Notes: generated from the sequence alone by a model not told the origin. A stretch of 64,000 nt of DNA from Flectonema sp. DT1601 (GCA_964019425.1 OZ025798.1:372001-436000); one strand, 5' to 3'; counted from the stretch's first letter, positions 11,065-21,279 are shown. A program made the numbers and translations.

Positions 11065-12138
11065 TCACGGGGCTTTAAAAGTTTCTAATGTCGGTGTCGG
11101 TGCCGTAAACGATGGCGTTGGTGTGTTTCCTCGAAATTTCAAATTTCCAACTTCCGCCCGTAGCATTCTAATTTCTTCCATGACTTCACGAGTTGAAGAT
11201 GCTGAATCATCTTTTTCACAGAGCTCGGTGTCTGTGACAAACTTTCTGTTGCCTTCCTCAAAGAAATCATTCTTAGATATTTCAGCCTTGCCGTAGGCTG
11301 CAATGGCTGTGTCCAGAACAGAGAATATGCAGGCGCCTGTGAAAACACCAATCCAACCGAATATGGATCCCAACAAGTCTAGAAATGACTGCCCAGTCTT
11401 GTGTTTAATTTTCGTAATATCGAAAGAAGCTGGCTGGACATGAACTACGATTGTGTTTTTTGCAACGTCACTGAACTGAGTGGTTGCGAATTCGGTTGAA
11501 TTCTTAATTGTTCCATTGATGTATTGTTGTTGTGATAATTTGTATGAAATTGAAGCAACGTTTCCAAATCCGATATAAATAGGAGCATTCATGTCTCGTT
11601 CATTAATGGTTTTACCCTGAGCTATCGCATTCATGATTACATCATCACCCAACAGTGTAACCCACGTTGAAGATTCACTCGAATAGAAATCACACTCGGT
11701 TGGTATTGAAAAGGTGGGATCTACTAATTCCCGTGTGTCGTTATATCTAACAGTAAATACTACCTTTAGATAATCCAAAGGGTTTGTGAAACCAATACCT
11801 AACTCTCTTAGTAAAACACTATTAACAATGTACGAGTTTTCTCCTACTGGAGTCTTTACCGCTGTTGTGCAGTTTATAACCTTGCTACCTTCTATCCCTG
11901 TTTTCTGGAAAAGACATTCCTCCAATTGAAGAGCACACTTATCTCCTAACACAGTTGGAGCATATAACCAAGGTACACTAAGATCCTCTATTAGTTCTGT
12001 TTCTATATCGATTGTATTCTTTCTACCAGTTTCGACATAGTCAACACTCAGCTTCACAACAAAGAAAGCACAAATCCCCCACAAGGCCAACAAAATAACC
12101 ATCCTCACAATCTTAAGCTTTTTTCTGTCCAACGGCAT
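11065..12138 (-). CDS. DEG/ENaC-like two-TM membrane protein, subfamily I (copy D)
   Basis: This protein has 357 residues from the conserved start MPLDRKKLK; the frame is open 16 codons further up, but those residues are the leader seen before copies A and B. TM1 reads VILLALWGICAFFVVK, followed by DYVETGRKNTIDIETE. Ectodomain residues are closest to copy B (for example SVPWLYAPTVLGDKCALQLE). TM2 is LLGSIFGWIGVFTGAC, and the tail ends with the same Pro/Thr-rich SFTAPTPTLETFKAP as copy B. This close match, plus a shared 3' flank, makes B and D the youngest subfamily I pair. The function is inferred as for copy A. Confidence 0.6.
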   Translation of the reverse strand: MPLDRKKLKIVRMVILLALWGICAFFVVKLSVDYVETGRKNTIDIETELIEDLSVPWLYAPTVLGDKCALQLEECLFQKTGIEGSKVINCTTAVKTPVGENSYIVNSVLLRELGIGFTNPLDYLKVVFTVRYNDTRELVDPTFSIPTECDFYSSESSTWVTLLGDDVIMNAIAQGKTINERDMNAPIYIGFGNVASISYKLSQQQYINGTIKNSTEFATTQFSDVAKNTIVVHVQPASFDITKIKHKTGQSFLDLLGSIFGWIGVFTGACIFSVLDTAIAAYGKAEISKNDFFEEGNRKFVTDTELCEKDDSASSTREVMEEIRMLRAEVGNLKFRGNTPTPSFTAPTPTLETFKAP

Positions 12139-12466
12139 ATTAAAGTGACACCCTTGAAGGAATAGAATAATAAATAAACAATTCAAAGTAACAATTCATA
12201 GCAACGTCTATCATCAATAACAAAGTTAGATTAGGGAACCCAATACTCCAGAAGAAGATACGATCTTATTTCCAGGGTAATAACTTGGAACGCAATAGTT
12301 AGGTAGAGGTGGATATGGAAATCAAAGTATTCTTTCATGATGCTCTGTTGTATGTTATGAGTGATCAGTCTCCTACAACATACTAGTTAGTATCATTAAT
12401 TTTAGAACAGAAAAGTGAGAATAAGAAAAGTAGAGATTAGTAAAAGAAAAGTATTCATTTCTGCAT

Positions 12467-12660
12467 ACTAGTTAGTTAGTAAGTTAGCAAGTCCATCAGA
12501 CCACCGAGTATCGGTTAGGTAGACACTCAAAGAGTACCGGGTGGCTCTTTTGAGGGTCCCCAATACTGCGGTAGTAGGAAGAACCTAATCCCGGGGGGGA
12601 TTATTTTGTTAGTATCAGCACAGGGCATACTAGATCAGGAGATCTAGAAACACTTTGCTT
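12467..12660. repeat. (TTAG)n-headed dispersed repeat, copy 2 (diverged)
   Basis: It begins TAGTTAGTTAGTAAGTTAGC and keeps the order of landmarks of the other copies (GAGTATCGGTTAGGTAGACAC, a GGGTCCCCAATACT block, CCTAATCCC, GATTATTTTGTTAG) with many substitutions. It is the oldest-looking of the three copies. Confidence 0.5.
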
Positions 12661-13144
12661 CCACCTTGTCTGGTATACTAGCAGGATACTAAAACAACGA
12701 ATCATAATAATCACGGTTAATCACTATTTCTAATAAAAGATGTGATTGAGTAACAGATTTTTATAATAATCGAAAATGAGGAAGAAAACAATAATCCGAG
12801 AAAAGAGGAAATTGAGATATTTTTAAAATAAACTGCAGGTTGCGTGGTTTTGTTTCACGAGTACTAAAGATAGTGGATTACTATTACTGTAAAAAACCAC
12901 TCACCTCACAAAAACAAATCACGATTAAGATCGGGAGACCTGTCATTGAATTAGCAAAAGTGATCCCTCAGTTTTCCACTTTGCCACAAGAATAAAAATG
13001 AAAAAAGAATCGGTTCCTCACTAGATGATTCTCACACTTTGTTTTTTTCTTTGTGCGCAACCGGAACAATAGTCTAAAAGTTTTTACTAAACCGATTCGA
13101 ATATCTAATCTTCTCAAGGAATGAATTAAAATATTTATTATTAT

Positions 13145-13320
13145 CGGATTTCAGGAAGCTACACAACTTCAGATTCCACGAAGAAGTCAGACCTTTTAAA
13201 TATCAGTCGGATTGTAAACATTTGAGATCAGACATCCTTACACTTTTAATTAAAAAGGAAGAAACAGTTGAATAAATGATTAAATATTTAACAAGACGTT
13301 GTTGAGAAACCACACGACGT
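13145..13320. repeat. Duplicated block (partner 2310-2475)
   Basis: It matches the copy A flank from ATTTCAGGAAGCTACACAAC through the CACACGACG stretch, then diverges at about 13320. It supports derivation of the A and D/E loci from one ancestral cassette. Confidence 0.65.
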
Positions 13321-14044
13321 AACAGGAAGCTGTCATGTAGTTCTGTAGGTCTTTCAAGAACGTTACGAGAGCAAGTTGATTCTCAGTTGTGAATAATTTG
13401 TGAATTGTTAAACTACCTCTTCCGTAATAAAAGAGGGATACTCTCCACTTGCTATCGAAATGTCCAGAGACTACAATCTTTGTTCAGTTCTATTTCTTCT
13501 TACGATGAACAACAAGGAGCTATAATCGCCTTTCTGGTGCATAATTCCTTCGTTCAACGGTGTCATTGTACAGTCGTTGTCATTATTATTATCTTTCAGT
13601 AAATTGTTGTTATCATTTGAACCATATTCTAGACGTGTCAAAGTGATCGAATGATAGACGTCAGTCTATCGCCTTTGAGAATGTCTTAAGAGATAAGGTA
13701 CGGCGATGTAGTATGCTATTCATGCACCAGCTTGAAATGAATGCGGCGGCTATTTCTGAGTAATCAAGAGTAGCACGATCCACAAAACGGTGGATTTTTC
13801 TAACGGGGAATTATCTGCCCTATCAGCTTTTGACGGTAGTGTAGTGGACTACCGTGGCTGTAACGGGTAACGGGGAACGTTTGTCCTAATGAGTGAAGAG
13901 CTTTTTATGATTAATGGTATCTTTCTAGTCACTTACAGGGATACAATGAATTAACGTATTGAAAGTAACGTTTCTCCATATTGGATCTGAAAAGTAGTAT
14001 TCGGAGGAACACAAGGTGAACACTTTCTGCTACGTCAGAGTGTT

Positions 14045-15112
14045 TCACACGTTTCGAAGATTTTCCATTTCTGCTCGCATTTCCCTCATCTCTTCTCGTA
14101 TGTTACGAGTTTCGTTTTCCAGTTCTCTCATCGCTTCTCGCATTTCACGGGTTTCATTTTCCATTTCCTTAGTTTCATTTTCCAAGTTACTTATCTTCGT
14201 TTCTTTCTGGTTGTCAAGTACTTCTATCTTGCTATAAGCAACAGCGGCATTATTAAGCAATGAGTATACGCAAGCACCTGTAAGGGCACCAACCCATCCA
14301 AATACAGAACCCAACAAGTCAATTACGGACTGACCTTCTTTGTGATTAATCCTGGGCACCTCAAATGATTGTGCAAGAAGACGAATTTCTAAGCTGTTGG
14401 CTGTTCGGGTTGGAAACTGAGTGGTAGAAAATTCAGAATTGTTCCGAACGGTGCCGTTGATAAATTTGTGTTGACTGAGTTCGTATGAGATTGCGGCAAC
14501 GTTACCGAATCCGATGTAGATCGGGGAAGGAATGTCTCTTTCATTTACTGTGTTACCCAACACTACGTTGGTCAAGATTGTATCATCGCCCAAACAAGTC
14601 ACCCATGTAGAAGGCTCTCTCAAAAAGAATTCACATTCATCACGCACGTTTGTATTTGAGCTTACAAGAGACCTATTACTGATATACTTCAGTGAGAATG
14701 TTATGTTTAAATAATCTAAAGGGCTGCTGTAACCAATTCCTAACTTTCGAAGCGTAAAACTGTTTACAATGTGACCACGTAGAGATTTTGTTATATTTAC
14801 ATTCTCAACAGCGCTATCGCAGTTGAGTACCTTCTCAATACTAAAACCGTCGGCGTCAACTTCTCCTGAGTTCGCTTTGACAAAAGAACAGCCGTTCGGT
14901 TCTAAGAAACACTTCTTTCCAACTTCTGATGGGGCGAACACCCATGGGACTGTTAAGTCATCAGTTTTGAAGGTTTCAATGCTGACTGTGTTTTTCCTTC
15001 CAGTGTTCACATAGTCAGTAGTTAGTGACACTATGAAGAATCCACATATAATCCACAATATCAACAGCGATGATGCTTGAAAAATCCTCAATTCCTTCTT
15101 CCCGATTACCAT
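14045..15112 (-). CDS. DEG/ENaC-like two-TM membrane protein, subfamily II (copy E)
   Basis: This 355-residue protein starts MVIGKKELRIF. It is a sister of copy C: TM1 reads LLILWIICGFFIVSLTTDY, the ectodomain contains EPSTWVTCLGDD, and TM2 is IDLLGSVFGWVGALTGAC. It differs from C by an insertion of about six residues in the ectodomain (SGEVDADGFSIEKV against SGEVDAQKV) and by a cytosolic tail made of repeated Glu/Met/Arg/Asn heptad-like units (ETKEMENETREMREAM and so on). The tail is a long predicted coiled coil expanded by internal repetition. It lies upstream of copy D in transcription order. Confidence 0.6.
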   Translation of the reverse strand: MVIGKKELRIFQASSLLILWIICGFFIVSLTTDYVNTGRKNTVSIETFKTDDLTVPWVFAPSEVGKKCFLEPNGCSFVKANSGEVDADGFSIEKVLNCDSAVENVNITKSLRGHIVNSFTLRKLGIGYSSPLDYLNITFSLKYISNRSLVSSNTNVRDECEFFLREPSTWVTCLGDDTILTNVVLGNTVNERDIPSPIYIGFGNVAAISYELSQHKFINGTVRNNSEFSTTQFPTRTANSLEIRLLAQSFEVPRINHKEGQSVIDLLGSVFGWVGALTGACVYSLLNNAAVAYSKIEVLDNQKETKISNLENETKEMENETREMREAMRELENETRNIREEMREMRAEMENLRNV

Positions 15113-16100
15113 CGTTAGCGGAGGGAGTGAAATGTACTGCTAAATCTGAATGGTGTGAATAATTACTTTTTTTTTTTTTTGATAAGGTTTTTTTCTTTTC
15201 CTTTTTTTTTTTTTTCCACTTGAAATAATCAATCCTCACGATCTGAAGCTTTTTTATGCTATCACACGGCATATTGAAGTGATACCCTGAAGGAATAGAA
15301 TAATAAATAATTCATAGCAACGTTGATCATCAATAACCAGCTAGATCTTGAACCCAAGAGTTAGATTTGGTAGCAATTGAAATCAGAAAAAAACAATACG
15401 AAATGACCCAACTCGGACTAGAATTATCCAGTTCTCAAGATGGAAGGAACCCTTACCATTTGAATCTTTGATTTATTCTTTTATTACATCCAATGTTGAT
15501 GTGCAAAACGATTGAACTAATCTGTAGCAGTAATCTTTCAACGACGTACCGGAATCTCCCGTCCGCGTGAACGATCAGGATATTAATAGTTGAAAAAAAG
15601 AGTGGAAGACAAACAGAAACAACTAAAAAAAAAAAAAATTTAAAAAAAAGTGACCTGACCCGTAATCAATCGTGGACAGAAATAACTTCATTTCAAAATA
15701 ATAGCTAAAATGAGGTATTACTCAGAATGTCTATGCAGAAATCGTTGCAGACAAACAGGAATATGAGAGGAAGTAAAAAAAAAACAATTTAAAAAAATAA
15801 TAAAAATTTTCTTCAGTTTACTCAAATCTACAGTCAATTCAATCGCTCGGCTCCCTTTTCTCAGAAACGGAACAATAAAATTGACGACGAGCAACATAGC
15901 TCCGAGAGTAAACTAAAAGAAGACGGAATACCGCGTACTACCCACAAGAGAAAATGGTACTCGGGGGAACACAAAGTGACCCGCTGCACAGGATCGTGTT
16001 TAAAGATGAAATCCATGAACTCGTCATATTAAGTTTAGAGGTATACTCTGTTATGTCTGACGTATCTAAGAATGTACAACTCCATCAAGTGAATTGTGAT
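15113..16100. other. Spacer with subfamily I relic and duplicated flank
   Basis: This holds the N-terminal relic of a subfamily I gene (15231-15272) and, from about 15765 on, the 3' flank shared with copy C (6235-6610). The stretch between shows no gene, only A/T-rich DNA. Confidence 0.6.
15231..15272 (-). pseudogene. N-terminal relic of a subfamily I DEG/ENaC-like gene
   Basis: Reading minus from an ATG at 15272 gives MPCDSIKKLQIVR, matching the first 13 residues of copies A and B. The upstream leader (TATTGAAGTGATACCCTGAA on the plus strand) is also conserved. Similarity then stops. The relic stands where a subfamily I gene is expected, between copies E and F. Confidence 0.7.
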
Positions 16101-16135
16101 TTAAATTCGAGTACCTCGTCCTCTACTGCTATATG
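15765..16135. repeat. 3'-flank duplication shared by copies C and F (partner 6235-6610)
   Basis: About 370 bp, including CAATCGCTCGGCTCCCTTTT, GACGACGAGCAACATAGCTC and GTGACCCGCTGCACAGGATC, match the flank of copy C with only a handful of differences. The duplication is therefore recent. Confidence 0.75.
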
Positions 16136-16690
16136 TTGGAATGTTCCCCCGGGATCGAAGGTTTTCTATTTCTGCTCGCATTTCCCTCATCTCTTCTCGC
16201 ATTTCATGAGTTTCCATTTCACTCATCTCCGTGTCTGCGCTGGAGTTCAAAGATTTCTTCTTTTCCGGACTGTCGAATTCTTCTACTTTGTTATAAGCAA
16301 CAGCGGCATTATTAAGCAATGAGTATACGCAAGCACCTGTAAGGGCACCAACCCATCCAAATACAGAACCCAACAAGTCAATTACGGACTGACCTTCTTT
16401 GTGATTAATCCTGGGCACCTCAAATGATTGTGCAAGAAGACGAATTTCTAAGCTGTTGACTGTTCGGGTTGGAAACTGAGTGGTAGAAAATGCAGAATTG
16501 TTCCGAACGGTGCCGTTGATAAATTTGTGTTGACTGAGTTCGTATGAGATTGCGGCAACGTTACCGAATCCGATGTAGATCGGGGAAGGAATGTCTCTTT
16601 CATTTACTGTGTTACCCAACACTACGTTGGTCAAGATTGTATCATCGCCCAAACAAGTCACCCAGGTAGATGGTTCTCTCATAAGGAATT
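16101..16690 (-). pseudogene. 5'-truncated subfamily II DEG/ENaC-like gene (copy F)
   Basis: The C-terminal half of a subfamily II gene is kept in an open frame: EPSTWVTCLGDD, the YIGFGNVAAISY block, TM2 (IDLLGSVFGWVGALTGAC) and a Glu/Met/Arg tail almost identical to copy C. Homology to C and E ends sharply at 16690, just after FLMREPSTW on the protein. The frame stays open through unrelated, GC-richer DNA to about 16886, but those residues resemble no sister. TM1, the start codon and half of the ectodomain are missing, so it is probably a dead copy made by a break or insertion at 16690. Confidence 0.7.
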
Positions 16691-17749
16691 TCTGGGCTGG
16701 ACAAGTCGCGTTCTTCTTTTGGTGAGGATGTGCATCATGTTCTTCTTTGGTGAGGTTCTTCGGAGGGGAGGTTGGACGGCATCGCAGGATATGGAAGATG
16801 TGCCAACGGTCCCGCCTTTCTACCGAAAATGTGGGGGGATAGGAAGGAGGGGAAGCCAGTAAAAATTCCAGAGCAGAACCCCGCACGAAGAGTCGGCACT
16901 AACGTCGATGCTAGAAGGACAGGGTGTGTCGTCGTTAACGGAGGAGGTGACAAAGCCGAAGGCGGTGACGAAGTTGGCTCTGCGGATGGTGGGGAACGCT
17001 CTATAGCACTCGAGGTGGCGAGGCTCAGGCAGCCCAGCGCCGGCTAATTCGGAACTTTACCTTGCCTACAAGTGGAGGAACACATCAAACGAAGATGACG
17101 GAGCAGAGGCAGAGCGATGCTGCCGTACATCATACCGGTTGTAGCGTTGAGGCGAGAAGCGACGGAGCTGTCGTCATGCTCTCCAGCTGACTGCTATTAA
17201 CAAAGATCATACGAAAAAAAAGGCTAATCCGAATGGTTTATTTTCCTCTTGAAATCAGTAGTCTAAACGAATCCTGTAGGAACTAGAAAAGCTAAAAAAA
17301 ACAAAAACGAAATATTATAAATTGAGAAATGTATAGACAGGTAAGGTAGTTCCCTTTACTGTTTTCTGTTTACTCGTTTCGCGTGTTTATTTTTTACGGG
17401 TTTTTTCGAAATTTGATTATCGCCGCGCCATAACACTCCAACCTCCTCGGGTGTCGTCAACGTTTTTTGTTTTCAGTTTCTTTCCCCTTTTATTTGTTTA
17501 ATTTTTTTCTTCCAAACGTTTTTTTTTTTTTAAATAAAAACATGCGAAGCAAAGCGAATTACCAGTGTTGTTGGGGAACTGGTGATTAACTTCGTAATAC
17601 AAAAGTATACAATGGTAGACAAGCTGGCGGTAACATGTTAATTATACTCACGCACTAGATTGACGCTAACAAATTTATTTCACCCTTCCCCTTCCGATAC
17701 TCATAGTCGTGTAACAAAGAAACAGTTACAGGTAGAGTGACTCTTTATT
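16691..17749. other. GC-rich island and spacer
   Basis: Bases 16691 to about 17200 are visibly richer in G and C than anything else nearby and join copy F at a sharp border. Open stretches on both strands here show no domain I recognise. From about 17200 to 17749 the DNA returns to the usual AT-rich spacer with T and A runs, and it contains nothing identifiable. Confidence 0.5.
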
Positions 17750-18765
17750 TTAGAGGCGTAGCTTCTCATCGATGTACTGTTTAGATTATTGTTTGAATTG
17801 CTTACTAAGGAGAGCCAAACTAACTAAAAAGATTGTGAAGTACAAACCTTAAGAACTCCAGAGAAGTCATCTCCACCACGTCCGTCTTCAGACATCTTTT
17901 TGTACATCTCAAGAGCAGTGCTACCAGCAGTGAGGTTGATACCCGCAGCGGCCCCTGCTTCAGCAGCAAGTCCGAGATCCTTTTTCATTAGGTCACATGC
18001 AAACCCTCCAGTGTATCCACGGCTTGATGGGATTTCTCCTTCAACAGCGTGTGGGTATGGGTTGTAGGTGTCACTTGACCAACAGCGACCAGTTGAAGTG
18101 TTTAAAACATTTGCGAGAGTCTTTGGGTCACATCCCAACTTAGTTCCAATCAACATAGCCTCAGCCACTGCGATCATTGAAGACGCTAACAATAAGTTGT
18201 TTGCCACCTTAACAGTCTGACCAGCACTGACTGGACCGCAGTGAACAACATTCTTACCCATCAGAGAGAGGAATGGTTTTGCAGCCTCGAAGTCAGCATC
18301 GCTACCACCCACCATGAAAGTGAGGGTTCCTGCTGTTGCTGCAGGGACACCACCGGAGACAGGGGCGTCAACGAAACGGTATTCAGATAGTCTCTCTGCG
18401 ATATCTTTCGCTGAAACAGGTCCGATGGTAGAAGCATCGATTAAAAGACTTCCCGACTTAAGGTCTGCGATAGCACTCGCGTCACCAAAGTAAACCTTCT
18501 CAAGGACAGGTCCTGAAGGAAGCATAGTAATTAGAGTCTCACAGTTCTTAGCAACTTCTGCTGGTGAAGAAGCGCATGATGCTCCAGCAGATTCTAAGTC
18601 TTTCATAGCAGCAGCTGAGGTATCGAAAACAACGACCTTATCCTTCTGGATGAGATGCTTTGCCATGTTGCTACCCATGTTACCTAATCCAATGAATCCG
18701 ATCCCTCCTGAGTTGTATCTCACACCACTCTTGGCTGTGAAACGAAGTGCTGAACGCTGCATCAT
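17750..18765 (-). CDS. 3-hydroxyisobutyrate dehydrogenase, mitochondrial
   Basis: This enzyme oxidises 3-hydroxyisobutyrate to methylmalonate semialdehyde with NAD+ in valine breakdown. A basic presequence (MMQRSALRFTAKSGVRYNS) implies mitochondrial import. The Rossmann motif GLGNMG is at 26-31, the substrate loop DAPVSGGVPAATAGTL at 133-148 and the catalytic Lys at about 186 (GQTVKVANN). Exon 1 is 18765-17848; a 71-nt intron (17777-17847, GTTTGT...CTAAACAG) is followed by exon 2 (17776-17750), giving the ending FSGVLKYIDEKLRL and 314 residues. Without splicing, the frame ends in a short tail unlike the family. A YTNAY-like branch site overlaps the acceptor. Confidence 0.88.
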
Positions 18766-19659
18766 TTTTTTGTTTTCTTCTTACAATCTGAGTAACAGAA
18801 TACAACATTAACTGCAATACTACACAATAAGCTTAGACACACTTGTGAATACTTCCAGGGGGGTCTTTTTAAAACAAAACTTAACTATTTTTTTTTTTTT
18901 TTTTTTCCCCTTTAAATTTATTCTTTTAAACGAAAAGTTCGATTACACAAAGTATCAGAGCCCTCTGATGACAATATCTGCTTGTCAAGAATCATCGAAG
19001 GATCAAAAAAAAAAAAAAAAAAAAGAATAACGTCATCTCAATAGTTGCCTTACTACTTGCGCATGTGTAGAGGTGTCTCTACCTCTGTTTCAATACTTCG
19101 TGCCCTTAACTCAGTTGTGCTATGATAAAAGGAAAGACTAACTTTGCGGGGGGAAAAAAAAAGAAAAAGAAAAAAAAGATTCCCCCTAGCGATACACTGG
19201 TTCTGACCATAGCAGTTAGCAAATGCTACAGCAGTTCCCCAGTTTAGTAAAGGGGGACAGCACGTGTACTACTTAAAGTTAAAAATGTTGACTTTTCAGT
19301 CACGTGTGACATTTTAATTGTCCTCTCATCCAAAAAAACATGTTCATCTATTGAAAAAAAAAAAAAAAGGGTTCCTATTCCCAATGAAAATGGGAAAATT
19401 GCATACTGTTGGATGCTTTTATTTGTGCACGAAACCGACTGAACTCACTTAAACTGATAAAGCTAAAGGAGGTTTACGTGTGCTGTCCAATATTCTTTTT
19501 CGTTCTTACAAAACATGTTATATTTGATAATCCCTTTGAGTCAGTTAGCCTCGTACGGTATTCGGTTGCGCTCGTTAAGGCACCTACCGCGTCAGAGAAA
19601 TTTCTCAATTTAACGCAGGAAACGTAAAGACTTAACCAATAACAAAATAGCTACTGCGG
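18766..19659. other. Spacer with homopolymer tracts
   Basis: No gene is seen. The spacer has a T-run near 18886-18906, A-runs near 19003-19024 and 19352-19366, and AT-rich DNA. The minus-strand leader of the dehydrogenase has an AG acceptor (CTCAG) about 40 nt before its start. Confidence 0.55.
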
Positions 19660-20274
19660 TCAGCTACCACAACACTTTCGCTTTTTCTTTTTGTTATCCA
19701 TGCGAAGTGTTTCTGGTGGTGGTAATGGACCACCCCTTATGTCATATTGTTTTTTGCAGCTTCTGCACAGGCTGTCAAATACTTCCTCGACACCATCCCC
19801 AGTAAGAGCACTAGTTTCATAAAATGGCATATTATTGGCTTCAGCGACATCTTTTCCTTCAGAAGGAGAGACAACACGTTTATCAGTGAGGTCGGATTTA
19901 TTTCCAATTAATATCCTGATAACAGGATGTGTTGTATTACTGCTTAACTCTGATAACCACTTTGACACGTGAACAAACGACTCTCTATTCGTTACATCAT
20001 AAACTACTGCAATTCCATCACAGCCTCGGTAGTAGCTACGCGTTATTCCACAAAAACGTTCTTGCCCTGCAGTGTCCCATACTTGTAATTTTGCTTTGGA
20101 TCCATCAACAATGATTTTTTTTGTTTTAAAATCAACTCCTATCGTTGCTATAAAGTTTGGTTCAAAATGATCATCAGCATAACGTGTAATAAGACAACTC
20201 TTACCCACTAGCGAATCCCCAATTAATAGTAATTTAAATTGGTAGTCTTTTTCTTTTTCATTTCCTTTTTCCAT
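19660..20274 (-). CDS. Rab-family small GTPase (Rab1/Rab8-like)
   Basis: This 204-residue GTPase is a vesicle-traffic switch. All five guanine-binding motifs are present: GDSLVGKS (19-26), Thr44 in the effector loop (FIATIGVDFK), WDTAGQE (66-72), NKSD (125-128) and ETSAL (153-157). The Rab-type C-terminus ends KKKKRKCCGS, giving two cysteines for geranylgeranylation behind a basic patch. The sequence is nearest to the Rab1/8/35 group, but I cannot assign the subclass firmly. The linker before the basic patch has GGPLPPPE. No intron is needed. Confidence 0.9.
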   Translation of the reverse strand: MEKGNEKEKDYQFKLLLIGDSLVGKSCLITRYADDHFEPNFIATIGVDFKTKKIIVDGSKAKLQVWDTAGQERFCGITRSYYRGCDGIAVVYDVTNRESFVHVSKWLSELSSNTTHPVIRILIGNKSDLTDKRVVSPSEGKDVAEANNMPFYETSALTGDGVEEVFDSLCRSCKKQYDIRGGPLPPPETLRMDNKKKKRKCCGS

Positions 20275-20295
20275 TTATAATTCAACCACCCGTTT

Positions 20296-20312
20296 CTGTA
20301 AAAAAAAGAAAA
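20296..20312 (-). promoter_or_regulatory. Putative trans-splice acceptor before the Rab gene
   Basis: On the minus strand a pyrimidine tract (TTTTTCTTTTTTTTACAG) ends in AG about 22 nt before the ATG. In a euglenozoan this is the expected site for spliced-leader addition. A 5'UTR cis-intron cannot be excluded. Confidence 0.45.
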
Positions 20313-20330
20313 ACAATCTCTAAAATGACA

Positions 20331-20920
20331 TTACCAGAAATCAAACTGAAATGAGTGATAGTGAATGAAGGGGTCAGTTTTTAACACTGGCTCTCCTGTA
20401 TTCATGAATGCTTTGATACCAAAACTTCGGAACTGTTTGCCTGGATGAAACAACACAGTAATACGAATTATACTACAGTTGTCATAAGAAGCGTTAACCT
20501 GTTCCTCAATCTTGTAACAAGAGATGGTTGGAATAATCACTTTTAACATCCGAGTGGATAACACCACTAAAGCTCGCTTTATCAGCGAAATGCGAATGTT
20601 GCCAATTTTTTTTTTTTTTTTTTTTTTTTTAAAGGTGAGAAATAATCATTCTCTCCCCCCCTATACCTATATCAGAAATACTATTGTCCATACAGGTGAA
20701 ATATTAATTCCGCTTCACACGTGTTTGAGGACCGACTGTCAGATGCGCTACAATTTCTCAACATATTCATGTGCTTCTCACGCTGGAGATATCTCTCACG
20801 CTCTAGTGAGTATTTTCTCTGTAGTCGTTCTTTTGAGGGATTCACACCATTTTTACAAGTTCCCCTGCCTGCCTCATTGTTAGGCTCATCAAGTGTGTAC
20901 TGTGTTGTTACAAACATCAC
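20331..20920 (-). other. Possible small gene with unresolved exon structure
   Basis: Two minus-strand open stretches lie in gene order. One, at 20920-20681, starts with a good ATG after an acceptor-like CCCCAACAG (MFVTTQYTLDEPNNEAG). The other is 20567-20331 and ends FQFDFW. A GTATGG donor sits at the end of the first, but no acceptor restores the frame into the second, so they may be separate, part of a gene with more exons, or chance. Neither resembles a family I know. Confidence 0.25.
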
Positions 20921-21279
20921 TTGAGATGAAATCTGTTGGGGAATCGATTGTTAAAAAGCAAAGAAGATTAACAGTGCTAACCTTTAATCATCTTCTCCTG
21001 TAAACATAAATTATAGTTAATAACAGTCACAAGTGTATTAGAAATATTAAACTTATTGAAGCGCCAACGAAGCGATTATTGCTCAACACTAAACTGTTAC
21101 CCAACTCGCAACTACTGGGCTGCTGCTGCAACCACTAAAGTCAGCTATTAACTGGCAGATGTTAACTAACGTCATGGCGGCCTGCTACTCCAAAGAGAGC
21201 TGACTAACCGCATTGGAGGTCTACAAACCTATCAGAAAGATGATGAAGACAGTAATCAACACATCATTAAAGTTGTTTA

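Larger units (their letters stand above)
12187..14044. other. Spacer between copies D and E
   Basis: No gene is supported. It contains a (TTAG)n repeat copy (12467-12660), the block shared with 2310-2475 (13145-13320), and the 3' flank of copy E. The sequence between about 12660 and 13145 and from 13600 to 14000 shows nothing I recognise. Confidence 0.55.
20275..21279. other. Spacer between Rab and U1-C genes
   Basis: Apart from the Rab leader and the unresolved exon-like stretches at 20331-20920, it holds a long T-run near 20606-20630. The part from 20921 to 21279 shows no feature beyond the 3' flank of the U1-C gene. Confidence 0.5.

Noticed and set aside
897-15112. Variant surface glycoprotein family
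   Set aside because: Tandem surface genes suggest antigenic variation, but these proteins have two membrane segments and a conserved pore-like TM2, with no signal peptide or GPI signal.
16772-17047. Plus-strand gene in the GC-rich island
   Set aside because: The product is low-complexity with no domain. GC-rich DNA keeps frames open by chance, and both strands show similar stretches.
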